64,000 nt of DNA, taken from contig JBGTSJ010000011.1 in assembly GCA_041940305.1 (NCBI GenBank), positions 62,001 to 126,000 of the forward strand. The letters are read 5' to 3'. Of this stretch, positions 25,058 to 34,598 are shown in pieces. Below the pieces are notes generated by a model. It made no database searches. It worked only from the letters and a program-made list of their open reading frames with translations, and was not told the DNA's origin. The DNA is from JBGTSJ01 sp041940305 (GTDB taxonomy: Bacteria; Planctomycetota; Planctomycetia; Planctomycetales; Planctomycetaceae). The number at the start of each line of letters is the position of its first letter. Position 1 is the first letter of the stretch. A program made the translations under genes and the position numbers.

Positions 25058-26677
25058 GTGAATCAGTCGGGAGATCAGCATGAGGGCGCGCGGCCTTGCG
25101 GTCATCAGAACGGACACAGCAGCATGGGGGAACGCGGCGTGACGCGGCCGATGGAGGCGTTGTCGGGGCACGCCGGGGGCGGCAGCGAGGCCGAAGGCCA
25201 TACAAAACGCTCCGGCGATGCCAGCAGCCATCACGAAATGAGCCGGGAGGACCGGCTTGAGATGGTTGCGCTGCATCACCAGCAGACGCTGTGGATCTAC
25301 TGGACGCTGCCGCTCCTCGGTTTGTGGATGCTGTGTGCTCCCCTGAGTCTGGGTTACCTCAACGAGGCGCTGTGGGTGTCTCCGAGCGGTGGTCGCGGCG
25401 TCTGGTTCAGCGAGCAGACGCACGATGTGCTCCGGGCGTGGTTGATGACAGGAAGCGACACCATCAGCGGCCTGCTGCTGCTGGTCGTGGGCTGGCGTAC
25501 GCTCAAGCCGAACCGGCCAGTCAGCCTTTGGACCTGTGGATTCGTCGGAATCTGGCTGACATTGGCGCCCGTGCTGCTCTGGGCGCCGACCGCGGCTGCG
25601 TATCTGAACAACACGGTCGTCGGCATGCTGCTGATCGCGCTGACGATCCTGATCCCGGGCATGCCCAACATGATGATGTACATGCAGCACGGGCCGCCGA
25701 CGCCGCCGGGCTGGAGCTACAACCCGTCCAGCTGGGCGCAGCGATGGATCATGATCGTCACCGGCCTGCTGGGGTTCGTGGTGTCGCGGTACCTGGCGAT
25801 GTTCCAGCTGGGCTATATCACCTACGTCTGGGACCCCTTCTTTGGATTCCACGAAGGGACCGAGAGGGTTTTGAACTCGAAGATGTCGCACATGTGGCCG
25901 ATCTCTGACGCGGGCCTGGGGGCGATTTCCTACACGTTCGAGTTCCTGATGGGATATATGGGGAGCCCGGCCCGCTGGCGGACGATGCCGTGGATGGTGG
26001 CCTTCTTCGGCGTCTTGGTCATCCCTTTGGGACTGACACACATCTTTCTGGTGATCTCGCAGCCTGTTGTCGTGCATGCGTGGTGCACGATGTGCCTGCT
26101 CGCGGCCGCGATCATGCTGCCGATGATCCCGCTGGAAGTGGATGAAGTCGTCGCGATGTTCCAGCACCTGCGGCAGGCTAAGAACCGCGGCGATCGAGGC
26201 GGCTCACTGTGGGAGCTGTTCTGGAAGGGAGGCACGGCCGACGGTTGTACGTCCGACGAGCGTTCGCCCGAGTTGGTGGAGTTCGCCGACAGACCCGGAA
26301 GGGTGTTTCGGGCCTCGCTCTGGGGAATGAGTTTTCCGTGGACGTTGATTGCGGCGACGCTGACGGGCGTCCTGCTGATGTTCTGCCCAACCTGGTTCGG
26401 CATCGACATTGCGACGCGGGCCGCCGACGTTGCTCATCTGGGAGGGGCCTTGATCATGACCATCTCCGTCGTTTCGATGGGCGAGGTGATCCGTACTGCC
26501 CGCTGGCTGAACGCGTTGCCGGCGATCTGCGTGATTGCCGGCGCGTGGCTGACCACCGGGACAGATGCAGGTTACGCCGTTGCCGGCACGATTCTCGGTG
26601 GACTGGCGCTGGTGTTCTCGATTCCGCGCGGCCCGAAGACTCAGTCTTACGGCGAGTGGGATGTGTACATACGCTGA
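25058..26677 (+). CDS. SPW-repeat / vitamin K epoxide reductase (VKOR) family membrane protein
   Basis: About 539 residues with roughly nine to ten membrane segments. A histidine-rich hydrophilic N-terminus of about 65 residues is followed by an SPW-repeat unit (LWMLCAPLSLGYL, LAPVLLW), then a VKOR domain: WDPFFGFHEGTERVLNSKMSHMWPISDAGLGA, RWRTMPW, and the redox pair WCTMC near 342-347. A second SPW unit (PWTLIAATLTGVLLMFCP to the end) closes it. VKOR proteins oxidise thiols via quinone and feed disulfide bond formation; the usual extra loop cysteines were not seen. GTG 25058 is taken as start because GGGAG lies before it; ATG 25040 has no such site. Confidence 0.8.
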   Translation: MNQSGDQHEGARPCGHQNGHSSMGERGVTRPMEALSGHAGGGSEAEGHTKRSGDASSHHEMSREDRLEMVALHHQQTLWIYWTLPLLGLWMLCAPLSLGYLNEALWVSPSGGRGVWFSEQTHDVLRAWLMTGSDTISGLLLLVVGWRTLKPNRPVSLWTCGFVGIWLTLAPVLLWAPTAAAYLNNTVVGMLLIALTILIPGMPNMMMYMQHGPPTPPGWSYNPSSWAQRWIMIVTGLLGFVVSRYLAMFQLGYITYVWDPFFGFHEGTERVLNSKMSHMWPISDAGLGAISYTFEFLMGYMGSPARWRTMPWMVAFFGVLVIPLGLTHIFLVISQPVVVHAWCTMCLLAAAIMLPMIPLEVDEVVAMFQHLRQAKNRGDRGGSLWELFWKGGTADGCTSDERSPELVEFADRPGRVFRASLWGMSFPWTLIAATLTGVLLMFCPTWFGIDIATRAADVAHLGGALIMTISVVSMGEVIRTARWLNALPAICVIAGAWLTTGTDAGYAVAGTILGGLALVFSIPRGPKTQSYGEWDVYIR

Positions 26678-26849
26678 GTCGCCAGCCGACTTGAGCCGCG
26701 CCAACAGGGCTTGCGTTTGTCGCGGCAGACGTTGATACTGCCACATAAAGACACTTTGATAGGTGCAGAGGGGCGGCAGCCTCGGCGAGAGGAGCGGCTG
26801 AAGGTGGCCCGAGCACCGAGATCGTCTGCAACCTCCGGTCAGCAGGGTT

Positions 26850-26888
26850 CGGGGGAGCGCGTGCCGCTCCGATGTCTCCCCCCTTTTT
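26850..26888 (+). terminator. Possible intrinsic terminator before the DUF1501 gene
   Basis: A GGGGGAG arm (26851-26857) can pair with CTCCCCC near 26877-26883, followed by CTTTTT. It lies 170 bases after the VKOR/SPW stop and just before ATG 26905. The loop is long, so this is a weak call. If real, it argues against the alternative DUF1501 start at 26872. Confidence 0.35.
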
Positions 26889-26904
26889 CGCGTTTCAGGA
26901 TCAC

Positions 26905-28353
26905 ATGCCTACGTTCTGCGGAGTCGCACATCAGCAGCATGCGTTCGGAGGATTTCAGCCGCTGGTGGCGGAAGGGCTGACCGTCTTCAGCCGGCGAAAC
27001 ATGCTCAAGGCTTCCCTCGCGGGACTGGCCGGACTATCGGCTCCCCGACTGCTTGAGCATCGGGCCTGCGCCGCATCGACCCCGAGTCACCGCAGCGTGA
27101 TCCTGTTGTGGATGACCGGCGGCCCTTCGCAGATCGATACCTGGGACCCGAAGCCGGATCGTCCCTACAACAATCGTGGACCGTTCTCTCCGATCTCCAC
27201 CGCGCTCCCCGGCGTGCAGATTTGCGAGCATCTGCCGAAACAGGCAGCCATGCTCGACCGGTTCACGGTCATCCGCTCGGCAGATGCGACGCACAGCAAC
27301 CATGAGCCGAACATGGTCTGGCAGACGGGGCATCTGGGCGCGGCGCCGCGGGTCGATCCCGACAAGGGGCCTAAGTGGCCGGCCATCGGGTCGAATGTGG
27401 CGAAGCTCCGCGGCGCCAACCAGCCGGGAATCCCGCCGTACGTGGCGTTCAACAAGAGCAATTCGCACCTGGCGTTCGCGGGTTATCTCGGCAAGGAATA
27501 CGACCCGTTTCCGGGGAACCGGGCGGCGGTCCTGCCGGAGTACGACCTGGTGGGTGTGCCGTCCGGGCGGACAATCGGCGGCGAGATGTTTCAGTTCGCC
27601 GGCGGTTTGAGTCATGAGCGCCTGCTGACCCGCAAGACGCTGATGTCGGACCTGGACCGGTTGCGGCGCGACCTGGATCAGCGAGGTTCGCTGGACGCGA
27701 TGGACAGTTACACCCAGCAGGCGGTGGAGCTCGTGACTGGACAGCGGGCGCAGCGGGCGTTCGACCTGTCGCGCGAGCCGGACGAGGTGCGGCAACGGTA
27801 TGGAGACCACCTGTGGTGCCAGCAGGCGCTGCTGGCCCGACGGCTGGTCGAAGCGGGAGTGGCGTTCGTCACCCTGGACCTGTCCTACCATACCGCCAGC
27901 GGCACCTGGGACACGCATGGAGACAATATTCCTCCGTACGGCGGCATCAAGAAAGGACTCGGGCCCTTGCTGCCTCTGTTCGATCACCTGCTGACGACGC
28001 TCGTCGGCGACCTGGAAGAACGCGGTCTGCTGGATGAAGTGCTCGTGATCGCAATGGGAGAATTCGGACGCACTCCGAACATGGGGACGCAGGACAGCAT
28101 CGACGGTCGGAATCACTGGCCATCCGTGATGTCAATGTGCCTGGCGGGAGGCGGTCTCCGGCATGGTCAGGTCATCGGGGCCACGGAGTACGATGGGGGA
28201 CACATCGCCGAGCGGCCCGTGCGGCCCGGCGACCTCGCCGCGACGATCTACCGCCACATGGGAGTCCCTCTAGATGCGGACTACCTTGACGACCGCGGCC
28301 GCCCGCACCCGATCGTACAGGACAACGGACAGCCTCTGTTTGAGCTGTTCTAA
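26905..28353 (+). CDS. DUF1501 family protein (sulfatase-like fold), Tat-exported
   Basis: A 482-residue protein with a twin-arginine-type leader around FSRRNMLKASLAGLAGL, then the DUF1501 core: SVILLWMTGGPSQIDTWDPKP, VIRSADATHSNHEPN, WDTHGDN, a VIAMGEFGRTPNM box and the end GRPHPIVQDNGQPL. DUF1501 proteins share the alkaline-phosphatase/sulfatase fold and are a planctomycete hallmark, usually next to a DUF1549/DUF1553 cytochrome protein; none is adjacent here. The substrate is unknown. ATG 26905 has AGGA four bases upstream; ATG 26872 is in a hairpin. Confidence 0.88.
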   Translation: MPTFCGVAHQQHAFGGFQPLVAEGLTVFSRRNMLKASLAGLAGLSAPRLLEHRACAASTPSHRSVILLWMTGGPSQIDTWDPKPDRPYNNRGPFSPISTALPGVQICEHLPKQAAMLDRFTVIRSADATHSNHEPNMVWQTGHLGAAPRVDPDKGPKWPAIGSNVAKLRGANQPGIPPYVAFNKSNSHLAFAGYLGKEYDPFPGNRAAVLPEYDLVGVPSGRTIGGEMFQFAGGLSHERLLTRKTLMSDLDRLRRDLDQRGSLDAMDSYTQQAVELVTGQRAQRAFDLSREPDEVRQRYGDHLWCQQALLARRLVEAGVAFVTLDLSYHTASGTWDTHGDNIPPYGGIKKGLGPLLPLFDHLLTTLVGDLEERGLLDEVLVIAMGEFGRTPNMGTQDSIDGRNHWPSVMSMCLAGGGLRHGQVIGATEYDGGHIAERPVRPGDLAATIYRHMGVPLDADYLDDRGRPHPIVQDNGQPLFELF

Positions 28354-28757
28354 CCATCCCCGCTCGAGCCACTCCAATGAGCCGAGCCCGGCAGGAAGCG
28401 GCCCTGGTCGAGTGACCTCCGCCCCCCGCATCACTCCGCAGGCTCTTCGGCACACCCTTTGCCATCGGGGACTCTCCCATGAGGATTTCGCAGGATGCGC
28501 GTATTCTGCCCGCAAATGAGAAGGACGCGACCAGACGACGCGCCGCGTTCCTGCGCACTTCTGCTGAAAGGGTAAGCATGGTGCCTGCCCAGAGCCACTG
28601 AGGAACGCATGGCTTGATGGATCGAACACGGAGAGTCAGAATTCGGCCCGCACCGGCGGCAGCGCTCAGCCGCAGCCGGGACGTTTTCGGCCAGCTGCGG
28701 CTCCGGGACGCCTGCTGACCCCTCGCCAACACCGGTTTTCGATGGGAGTTCTCACTG
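28354..28757. other. Intergenic region upstream of glutamine synthetase
   Basis: About 400 bases without a convincing gene on either strand; a 200-codon minus-strand frame here overlaps both neighbours and has no protein-like pattern. It probably carries the glutamine synthetase promoter. I looked for a sigma-54 (-24/-12) site and did not find a good one. Confidence 0.5.
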
Positions 28758-29768
28758 ATGGGTGCTAAGTACAAGCTGGAGTATGTGTGGCTGGACGGTT
28801 ACCTCCCGGAGCCCAACCTCCGCAGCAAGACCAAGATTGTCGACTTCGAGCCGAAGTCGGTCGAAGACTGCCCGCAGTGGGGCTTCGACGGCAGCTCGAC
28901 GCAGCAGGCCGAAGGGCACAGCTCCGACTGCCTCCTCAAGCCGGTCGCCCTCTATCCCGACAGCACCCGCCGCAACGGGTTCCTCGTGATGACCGAGGTG
29001 CTGCTCCCCGACGGTAAGCCTCATCCCTCCAATTTCCGCTCCACGGTCGAAGACGATCCGGACCTGTGGATCGGCTTCGAGCAGGAGTACTTCCTCTACC
29101 AGGACGGCCGACCGCTCGGGTTTCCGGAAGAGGGCTATCCGGGACCGCAGGGGCCCTACTACACCGGGGTGGGCTACAAGAACGTCGGCTCGATGGCCCG
29201 GCAGATCGTTGAGGACCACATCGACGTCACCCACGACGCCGGCATCAACCTCGAAGGCATCAACGCCGAGGTCGCCAAGGGGCAGTGGGAGTTCCAGATC
29301 TTCGGCAAGGGGGCCAAGAGCGTCTGCGACGACATGTGGATGGCGCGCTACCTGCTCCTCCGCGTCTGCGAACAGTACGGCGTCGACGTCGAGTGGCACT
29401 GCAAGCCGATCCGCGGTGACTGGAACGGCTCCGGCATGCACACCAACTTCTCGACCAAGTTCATGCGCGAGAAGGGTGGCAAGGACTACTTCGACAAGCT
29501 GATGGCCGCCTTTGACAAGTACAAGGACGAGCATATCGCCGCGTATGGACCGGACAACCACCTGCGGCTGACCGGCCTGCACGAGACGCAGTCGATCGAC
29601 AAGTTCAACTACGGCGTGGCCAACCGCGGCGCGTCGATCCGGATCCCGCACGCGTTCGTCGCGAACGACGCCTACAAGGGATACCTCGAAGACCGCCGTC
29701 CGAACTCGCAGGCGGATCCCTACAAGATCATTTCCCGTCTTATGAAGACGATTCGCTCTGTGGCCTGA
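28758..29768 (+). CDS. glnII: Glutamine synthetase, type II (eukaryotic-like)
   Basis: A 336-residue enzyme that makes glutamine from glutamate, ammonia and ATP in the cytoplasm. The short length and the motifs WGFDGSST (about 42-49), IGFEQEYFLY, GQWEFQIFG, GDWNGSGMHTNFSTK and FNYGVANRGASIRIP mark type II rather than the roughly 470-residue type I enzyme. It carries no adenylylation loop, so control would be at transcription or by feedback. It stands alone, with a strong terminator directly downstream. Confidence 0.93.
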   Translation: MGAKYKLEYVWLDGYLPEPNLRSKTKIVDFEPKSVEDCPQWGFDGSSTQQAEGHSSDCLLKPVALYPDSTRRNGFLVMTEVLLPDGKPHPSNFRSTVEDDPDLWIGFEQEYFLYQDGRPLGFPEEGYPGPQGPYYTGVGYKNVGSMARQIVEDHIDVTHDAGINLEGINAEVAKGQWEFQIFGKGAKSVCDDMWMARYLLLRVCEQYGVDVEWHCKPIRGDWNGSGMHTNFSTKFMREKGGKDYFDKLMAAFDKYKDEHIAAYGPDNHLRLTGLHETQSIDKFNYGVANRGASIRIPHAFVANDAYKGYLEDRRPNSQADPYKIISRLMKTIRSVA

Positions 29769-29799
29769 ACACAAGAGCGTCGAACTCACTGGACCTGCC

Positions 29800-29845
29800 G
29801 ACCGGCACGCCGCTTCCATTCGAGCGACGTGCCGGTCTTGTTTTT
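29800..29845 (+). terminator. Intrinsic terminator after glutamine synthetase
   Basis: A perfect 10-bp stem, GACCGGCACG (29800-29809) with CGTGCCGGTC (29828-29837), loop of 18 bases, followed by TTGTTTTT. It lies 31 bases after the glutamine synthetase stop. Confidence 0.85.
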
Positions 29846-29885
29846 CGGGCCGGCATGTAGAACGAACCGTGCCAACGGCTCCGTC

Positions 29886-31610
29886 TCAAAGTTGCGGCTT
29901 CGGAGGCGACAGGGGCTGCTGCCAGGAGTTCACGCCCCTTGCCCGAACCTTGCGCTTAAAGACCTTGTCCGCGCAGGTTGCGTAGAGAGTGTCCATCTCG
30001 GGACCGCCGAAGGCGATATTGGCGATCCAGCCGGGCTGCGGCTTGGCGACGATCATGTGCACGCGGCCGGGCTGATCGAGGATCTGGATCCCCATCAAGG
30101 TCGCGACCCAGATGCGGCCCTCGGAGTCCATCGCCATGCCGTCGGCCGAGGACTGGCCGAGATGATCTGGCCGGTGCAGATGGCCGTACTCCTGACCGTG
30201 CAGCAGGGAGCCGTCGGCCTGAATCTGGAACGAGTACAGGAACCGGCCGCGGGTATCGGCCACGGTGAGCAGCGTCTGATCGGGCGACGCAACAACGCCG
30301 TTGGCGAACTCGATTCCCTCGTCCACAATATTTCGCTCCCCATCGGTCGTGAAGTGCCAGACTCGTTTGCTGGCGGGATCGGTGTAGTAGCCGTGGCCGT
30401 TGTGCAGCAGGCAGAGATCGTTGCAGGGGGCGTTTTCGAGGACGACCTCCTGATTACCATCCTGATCGAAGCGGACGATCTGCTGGTCGCGGCTCTGGCA
30501 GCAGTAGAGGTGGCCGTCGGGACCAAACGCGAGCCCGTTGACGCCGGGGGCGTTGTCGACAAAGACGCTCACCGTGCCGTCGACAGCCACCTTGTGAATA
30601 CGGCCGTTGGGGGAATCGGTGAAGAAGACTTCGCCGAGGGCATTCGCGCAGGGGCCTTCGGTGAATCGGTGTCCTTCACTGACGAGTTCCCACCCCTCGC
30701 CGGGGATGAGAACGTCGACGCGTAGTTCGGGGGGATGCCCGGCGGTGATTGGTTCGGGGTAATCGCGCCACAGCCAGCGAAGGATATCGGGCATGATGGC
30801 GGCTGAGTGTTTGCCGTTGTGGCCCCCTTCGCCCCAGGCGTGATTCACGTCGTACCCGGCGAACTGCAGGGCGGCGAGCATATCCTGGTTGGCGACCCAC
30901 CAGCTGCCGGCGTACAGGTTGAGATCATTGGAGCCGTCCTGCAGGAAGACGCGGATCGGCCTGGGTTCCGTTTTGCGGACGAGCGCCGGATACTCGTTGC
31001 CGCCGCGGAGGCTGACGTAGGTGCCGATTGTGCTGAGCACTCGGCGGAACTGATCGGGCCGCTCCCACGCGGCGGTGAACGCACAGATGGCGCCTGAACT
31101 CGCGCCGGCGATGCAGCGGTCGTTCGGGTCGTCGCTCAGGTTGTACTGCTCGCCGACGGCCGGCAGGATCTCCTCGATGAGGAACCGGGCATAGCGGTCT
31201 CCCATCGCGTCGTACTCGAAGCTGCGATTGAACCGCGGCTGCGCATCCTCATGCGGAGCGGGGACAACGCCGGGATTGATGAAGATGCCGATCTGCGGCG
31301 GGACGTCCCCCTTGTGGATGAGGTTGTCGAGGACCGTCGGCAGCTTCCAGTCGTTCGCCCGCCCGAGGCCGTCCTGCACGATGAAGACCGGCGTCGGTAT
31401 TGACTCGTCGTACTGGGTCGGGACGTAAATCCAGTAGTCGCGAACGGTGCCGGGAAAAATCTCGCTCGTCCACTGGAACGGGCCTTCGACCTTGCCCTGC
31501 GGGACGCCTTCCTGCGGCTGGGAGTCGGGATGAGCGGGGTACTCTTCCTGGGCGAGGGCGGTTGCGGCGAGGCAGAGGATGAGCAGCAGGACGAGCGGTT
31601 TGATTGGCAT
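29886..31610 (-). CDS. Secreted esterase fused to an SMP-30/gluconolactonase beta-propeller
   Basis: A 574-residue protein. It starts MPIKPLVLLLILCLAATALAQ, a signal peptide cut after ALAQ. Residues about 40-300 are an enterochelin-esterase-like alpha/beta hydrolase: RDYWIYVPTQYD, FIVQDG, nucleophile elbow GASSGAIC, LQDGSNDLN, and the histidine in WGEGGHNGKHS. Residues about 310-574 are an SMP-30 propeller: FTEGPCANALGEVFFTD, VNGLAFGPDGHLYCCQ, YYTDPASKRVW, FANGVVASPDQ, PDHL, DGMAMDSEGRIWVA. Planctomycetes often join these in one exported chain, likely acting on sugar esters or lactones. The upstream frame extension was rejected as it hides the signal peptide. Confidence 0.88.
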   Translation of the reverse strand: MPIKPLVLLLILCLAATALAQEEYPAHPDSQPQEGVPQGKVEGPFQWTSEIFPGTVRDYWIYVPTQYDESIPTPVFIVQDGLGRANDWKLPTVLDNLIHKGDVPPQIGIFINPGVVPAPHEDAQPRFNRSFEYDAMGDRYARFLIEEILPAVGEQYNLSDDPNDRCIAGASSGAICAFTAAWERPDQFRRVLSTIGTYVSLRGGNEYPALVRKTEPRPIRVFLQDGSNDLNLYAGSWWVANQDMLAALQFAGYDVNHAWGEGGHNGKHSAAIMPDILRWLWRDYPEPITAGHPPELRVDVLIPGEGWELVSEGHRFTEGPCANALGEVFFTDSPNGRIHKVAVDGTVSVFVDNAPGVNGLAFGPDGHLYCCQSRDQQIVRFDQDGNQEVVLENAPCNDLCLLHNGHGYYTDPASKRVWHFTTDGERNIVDEGIEFANGVVASPDQTLLTVADTRGRFLYSFQIQADGSLLHGQEYGHLHRPDHLGQSSADGMAMDSEGRIWVATLMGIQILDQPGRVHMIVAKPQPGWIANIAFGGPEMDTLYATCADKVFKRKVRARGVNSWQQPLSPPKPQL

Positions 31611-31733
31611 GCGGAGTTTCCGGGCGTGCGTCAGCGGTGATGCATCAGGGGGAATCGTTTGTTGAATGAGCGATCGCGAAACAGGAGCTTCGCGGCGGTG
31701 CGTTTCCAAGCAGAGCTTGTGCACCAAGGTGAC

Positions 31734-31949
31734 TCACAAGTTCAGCGGGTCGCGACGGCGCCGAATGCAAAAGTACACGAGACACACGCCAACATAGGGC
31801 CAAAGTAAAATGAGAGTCCACACAGCCTTCGCTGTCTGGCTCATCTCGGCATTCCGGATCCGGACGTAAGCATTCGCCATCAACGTCAGGAATGCGATCA
31901 TGGTCAGTAGAATGACCACCACGCCAAGGATGTCGTAGGCAACATGCAT
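31734..31949 (-). CDS. Small membrane protein, PLDc_N-like
   Basis: A 71-residue protein with two membrane segments (VAYDILGVVVILLTMIAFLTLMANAY-like at the start and AVWTLILLWPYVGVCLVYFCI) and the terminal RRRRDPLN. The arrangement AKAVWTL..LWP..G...Y resembles the short PLDc_N family. ATG 31949 has GGAAG before it; an upstream TTG at 31973 is less likely. It follows the Uma2 gene by 27 bases and may be co-transcribed with it. Confidence 0.6.
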   Translation of the reverse strand: MHVAYDILGVVVILLTMIAFLTLMANAYVRIRNAEMSQTAKAVWTLILLWPYVGVCLVYFCIRRRRDPLNL

Positions 31950-31976
31950 CCATCTGATCTTCCGATTGGGCAATCG

Positions 31977-32594
31977 TTACTCCGGTCTGCTCACCGATTC
32001 GTCGTGCAGCGGTGGTCCAGCTGCCGGCAGGTCAACTTTTGAGTAGATCTCTGCAATCTGGATCTCTCGGTTCAGTGCCGGGAAGCGAACGGAATTACGG
32101 GAGGATTGCGTGATCGTCAGGAGCCAGTGGGCGGCGTCGGCCTGTCGGGCGTAGTGCTCGACGACCTGACGGTCGGATGCGACGACTGCGAATTCGCGTA
32201 ACGATGGGATCGAGCGATAGTGCTCGAACTTCTTGACGCGGTCGTATTTCTCGGTCGAGGGGGAGAGGACCTCGATGACGACGAGGGGATTGAGCAGCGT
32301 GTCCTGCTGGTCGTCCTCATACTGCGGCTCACCGCAACACACGGAGACATCGGGATACGTGCGCAGCCCCGTGGGGCAGAGAACCCGCATGTCGCTGGAG
32401 AACACGCGGCAGGGGCCGTCCTTCAGCGCGTTCCGCAGTTCGCTGGCGAGATTGACGGCAATGAGATTGTGCGCTGCACTTCCGCCCGCCATCGCGAAGA
32501 CTTCGCCGTCGAGGAATTCGTGCTTCGTCCGGCTCGCGCGCTCGAAGGCGAGATACTCGGAGGGACTGAGGCGTTTGACTGCAGCAGAGGACAC
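31977..32594 (-). CDS. Uma2 family (DUF820) PD-(D/E)XK nuclease-like protein
   Basis: A 205-residue protein: KHEFLDGEVFAMAGGS, HNLIAVNLASELRNAL, VLCPTGLRTYPDVSVCCG, and LVVIEVLSPSTEKYDRVKKFEHYRSIPSL, the aspartate and E-V-K-type positions of the family. Uma2 proteins are restriction-endonuclease-like and numerous in planctomycetes and cyanobacteria, with no settled role. The start is GTG 32594, with AAGGA upstream. Confidence 0.85.
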   Translation of the reverse strand: MSSAAVKRLSPSEYLAFERASRTKHEFLDGEVFAMAGGSAAHNLIAVNLASELRNALKDGPCRVFSSDMRVLCPTGLRTYPDVSVCCGEPQYEDDQQDTLLNPLVVIEVLSPSTEKYDRVKKFEHYRSIPSLREFAVVASDRQVVEHYARQADAAHWLLTITQSSRNSVRFPALNREIQIAEIYSKVDLPAAGPPLHDESVSRPE

Positions 32595-32636
32595 TCGCGC
32601 ATTCCTTCGTTTGAATCAGAGCGTGAGTGATTGATT

Positions 32637-32870
32637 CTAGCGATAATCGCCACGCAGCACGCGCAACCAGAAGAAAACCAGAAAGGCCGCCTCGATTGTC
32701 ACAATGAACCAGTAGAACAGCGGACTGTGACTGCGCCAGATGAACCGGTCATCATCTTCCTCGATCCATCGCCACGGGATGCGGCGGCGCGGCATCCATG
32801 CGGCTCCGAACCAGAGTTGGACTACCCAGCCAACCGTCAAGCCGCATGCGATGAAGTGGTGAATGGTCAT
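32637..32870 (-). CDS. Small membrane protein of unknown function
   Basis: A 77-residue protein with two membrane segments (HHFIACGLTVGWVVQLWFGAAW near the start and SPLFYWFIVTIEAAFLVFFWL near the end). ATG 32870 is preferred over a start 25 codons upstream. No family is recognised. It lies between the Uma2 gene and the di-haem cytochrome, all on the minus strand. Confidence 0.5.
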   Translation of the reverse strand: MTIHHFIACGLTVGWVVQLWFGAAWMPRRRIPWRWIEEDDDRFIWRSHSPLFYWFIVTIEAAFLVFFWLRVLRGDYR

Positions 32871-32941
32871 CAGATAGCTGGGGCCGTGAGGCACAGCCTG
32901 ACCTCCGCATACGGGCAGGCTGAAGCCTGTACTCCAACGGG

Positions 32942-34345
32942 TCACAACGTCTTCAGGTACTCCAGCACGTCTTCTTTCTGGTCCTCTGACAGCGCGTCGA
33001 CAAAGGTGTGACCTTGGGCACTTTTGCCGGGGATGCTCGTGTCGAAGTAGCGGCGGCGATCGGAGGGATCGGTGGCTTCGTCGGGAACCGTGGGGAACTC
33101 GGCGACCTCCAGGCCGACGCGCTCGCGATCATACCCGTCTTCGGTCCGCAGCCACACGTTGGGGCGGGAGGAGGGGTGCAGGAGGTGCCAGAGGGTGGGA
33201 ACGGAGCCGTTGTGGAAGTACGGGGCGGTGGCCCAGATGCCGTCGAGGGGCGGGGCGATGTAGCCGTCGGGATCGACGATGACCTCGTCCTCGCCGAAGC
33301 GACTCATCCAGCCGACCTGCATCCAGCGGCGATGCTCCGGCGTGAGGGCGTCGAGCCGGACCCGGTCGGTGCCGATGACGTCGATCGGGACGCGAATCTC
33401 GGGGTAAGTCTCGATGTCGCCGTACGTGCCGTGGCATTCGGAGCAATGTACCGCGAAGACCCGCTCGCCGCGGGCGGCCTGTTCGGCGTCGATCTCGAAC
33501 GGGTAGCGCGGGGGCTCGATCGACTCCATCCACTGCAGCACGTCGGCGTAATCGGATTCCCAGCCGGTGAGCGTCTCGCGATCGTTGCGGGGGATCATCA
33601 TGAACTGCAGCAGCGGCCGCGGCGATTTGGGGGCGAAACCGTCGATGTACAGCCGCGTCTTCTTGCGCATGTGCCAGAAGGGGGGCGGGTCCATGTCGTG
33701 ATGGACGAGCGGGGGAATGGGTTTGTCGACGTCGACCGACATGTCGGGATTTCGCAACGCGCCGAGGATGATGCCGAACACGACGGAATTGGTCGTCCCG
33801 TTCGTCTGCGACAGCGGAATCCCCAAAGCTGCTTTCTCCAGATGGGCGAGCGGCTTCAACTGGAGCACCTTCAGCGTGCGGACGTCTTCCGTCAACGTCT
33901 GCAGGGCGAAGTGAGAGTTGGGCAGCCCGGGAATGACCTGTCCCGCGACCTTGCCGCCGTGGCAGGCGAGGCAGTTCATGATCCAACCTCCGTCGTCACC
34001 GGGGACGTATCCGAGTGCGGGTCCCTCGCCTGGTGAGTCGGGACATTCGATCAGGCCATAGCGCGCGAAGATCATCGTCCTGCGTTCGGCCGGCGTAGCC
34101 GCTTCGGCCTGTGACTTGAGGGGCTCGGGCCAGCCGCGCCACAGGTTGTCGAACGTGAGCTGATCGAAATCCGGCGGGAGATAGGGCTTGTGCCGGAGGA
34201 ACCAGTAGCCTCGTTCGGCCGGGTCGCTGCCCGACGACCGATTTTCGGGTTGCGGATCGCTTGCGACGACCGGAGCTACAATCAGCGAGAGCGCACCGGC
34301 CAGCAGGGGGATGACCCACCCTGCGCGAGATCTCGATTTCGTCAT
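32942..34345 (-). CDS. Di-haem cytochrome c protein, exported
   Basis: A 467-residue protein with an N-terminal export segment (SRAGWVIPLLAGALSLIVAPVVA) and two haem-binding motifs, CLACHGG near residue 123 and CSECHG near 299. Around them are DDGGWIMNCLA, YAPPLDGIWATAPYFHNGSVPTLWHLL and a closing VDALSEDQKEDVLEYLKTL, the pattern of periplasmic cytochromes related to di-haem peroxidases. It probably carries electrons in the periplasm; the partner is not evident here. The longer frame (to 34648) would bury the leader. Confidence 0.8.
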   Translation of the reverse strand: MTKSRSRAGWVIPLLAGALSLIVAPVVASDPQPENRSSGSDPAERGYWFLRHKPYLPPDFDQLTFDNLWRGWPEPLKSQAEAATPAERRTMIFARYGLIECPDSPGEGPALGYVPGDDGGWIMNCLACHGGKVAGQVIPGLPNSHFALQTLTEDVRTLKVLQLKPLAHLEKAALGIPLSQTNGTTNSVVFGIILGALRNPDMSVDVDKPIPPLVHHDMDPPPFWHMRKKTRLYIDGFAPKSPRPLLQFMMIPRNDRETLTGWESDYADVLQWMESIEPPRYPFEIDAEQAARGERVFAVHCSECHGTYGDIETYPEIRVPIDVIGTDRVRLDALTPEHRRWMQVGWMSRFGEDEVIVDPDGYIAPPLDGIWATAPYFHNGSVPTLWHLLHPSSRPNVWLRTEDGYDRERVGLEVAEFPTVPDEATDPSDRRRYFDTSIPGKSAQGHTFVDALSEDQKEDVLEYLKTL

Positions 34346-34598
34346 GCGATCGTCTCCTGGGCGTGAACGCCAGATTAGCGGCCTGCCGAGTCGCGATCCA
34401 TCGATCGGGACACCGATGGAAACCGCGTTTGCGCCCGTCAATTCACCGCTTCCTGCCGCATTGGTACGCGGTCCTGGATGTCGATACTGTGTCAGACGCG
34501 GCCGGGTTGCATTGTGATCCGGAACCGGCGAACACCGAGGGTGCGTTCGCCGCAGCAGGCTTATTGCACACTCGGTCCGGAAACCTCCTCGAAGCGCA

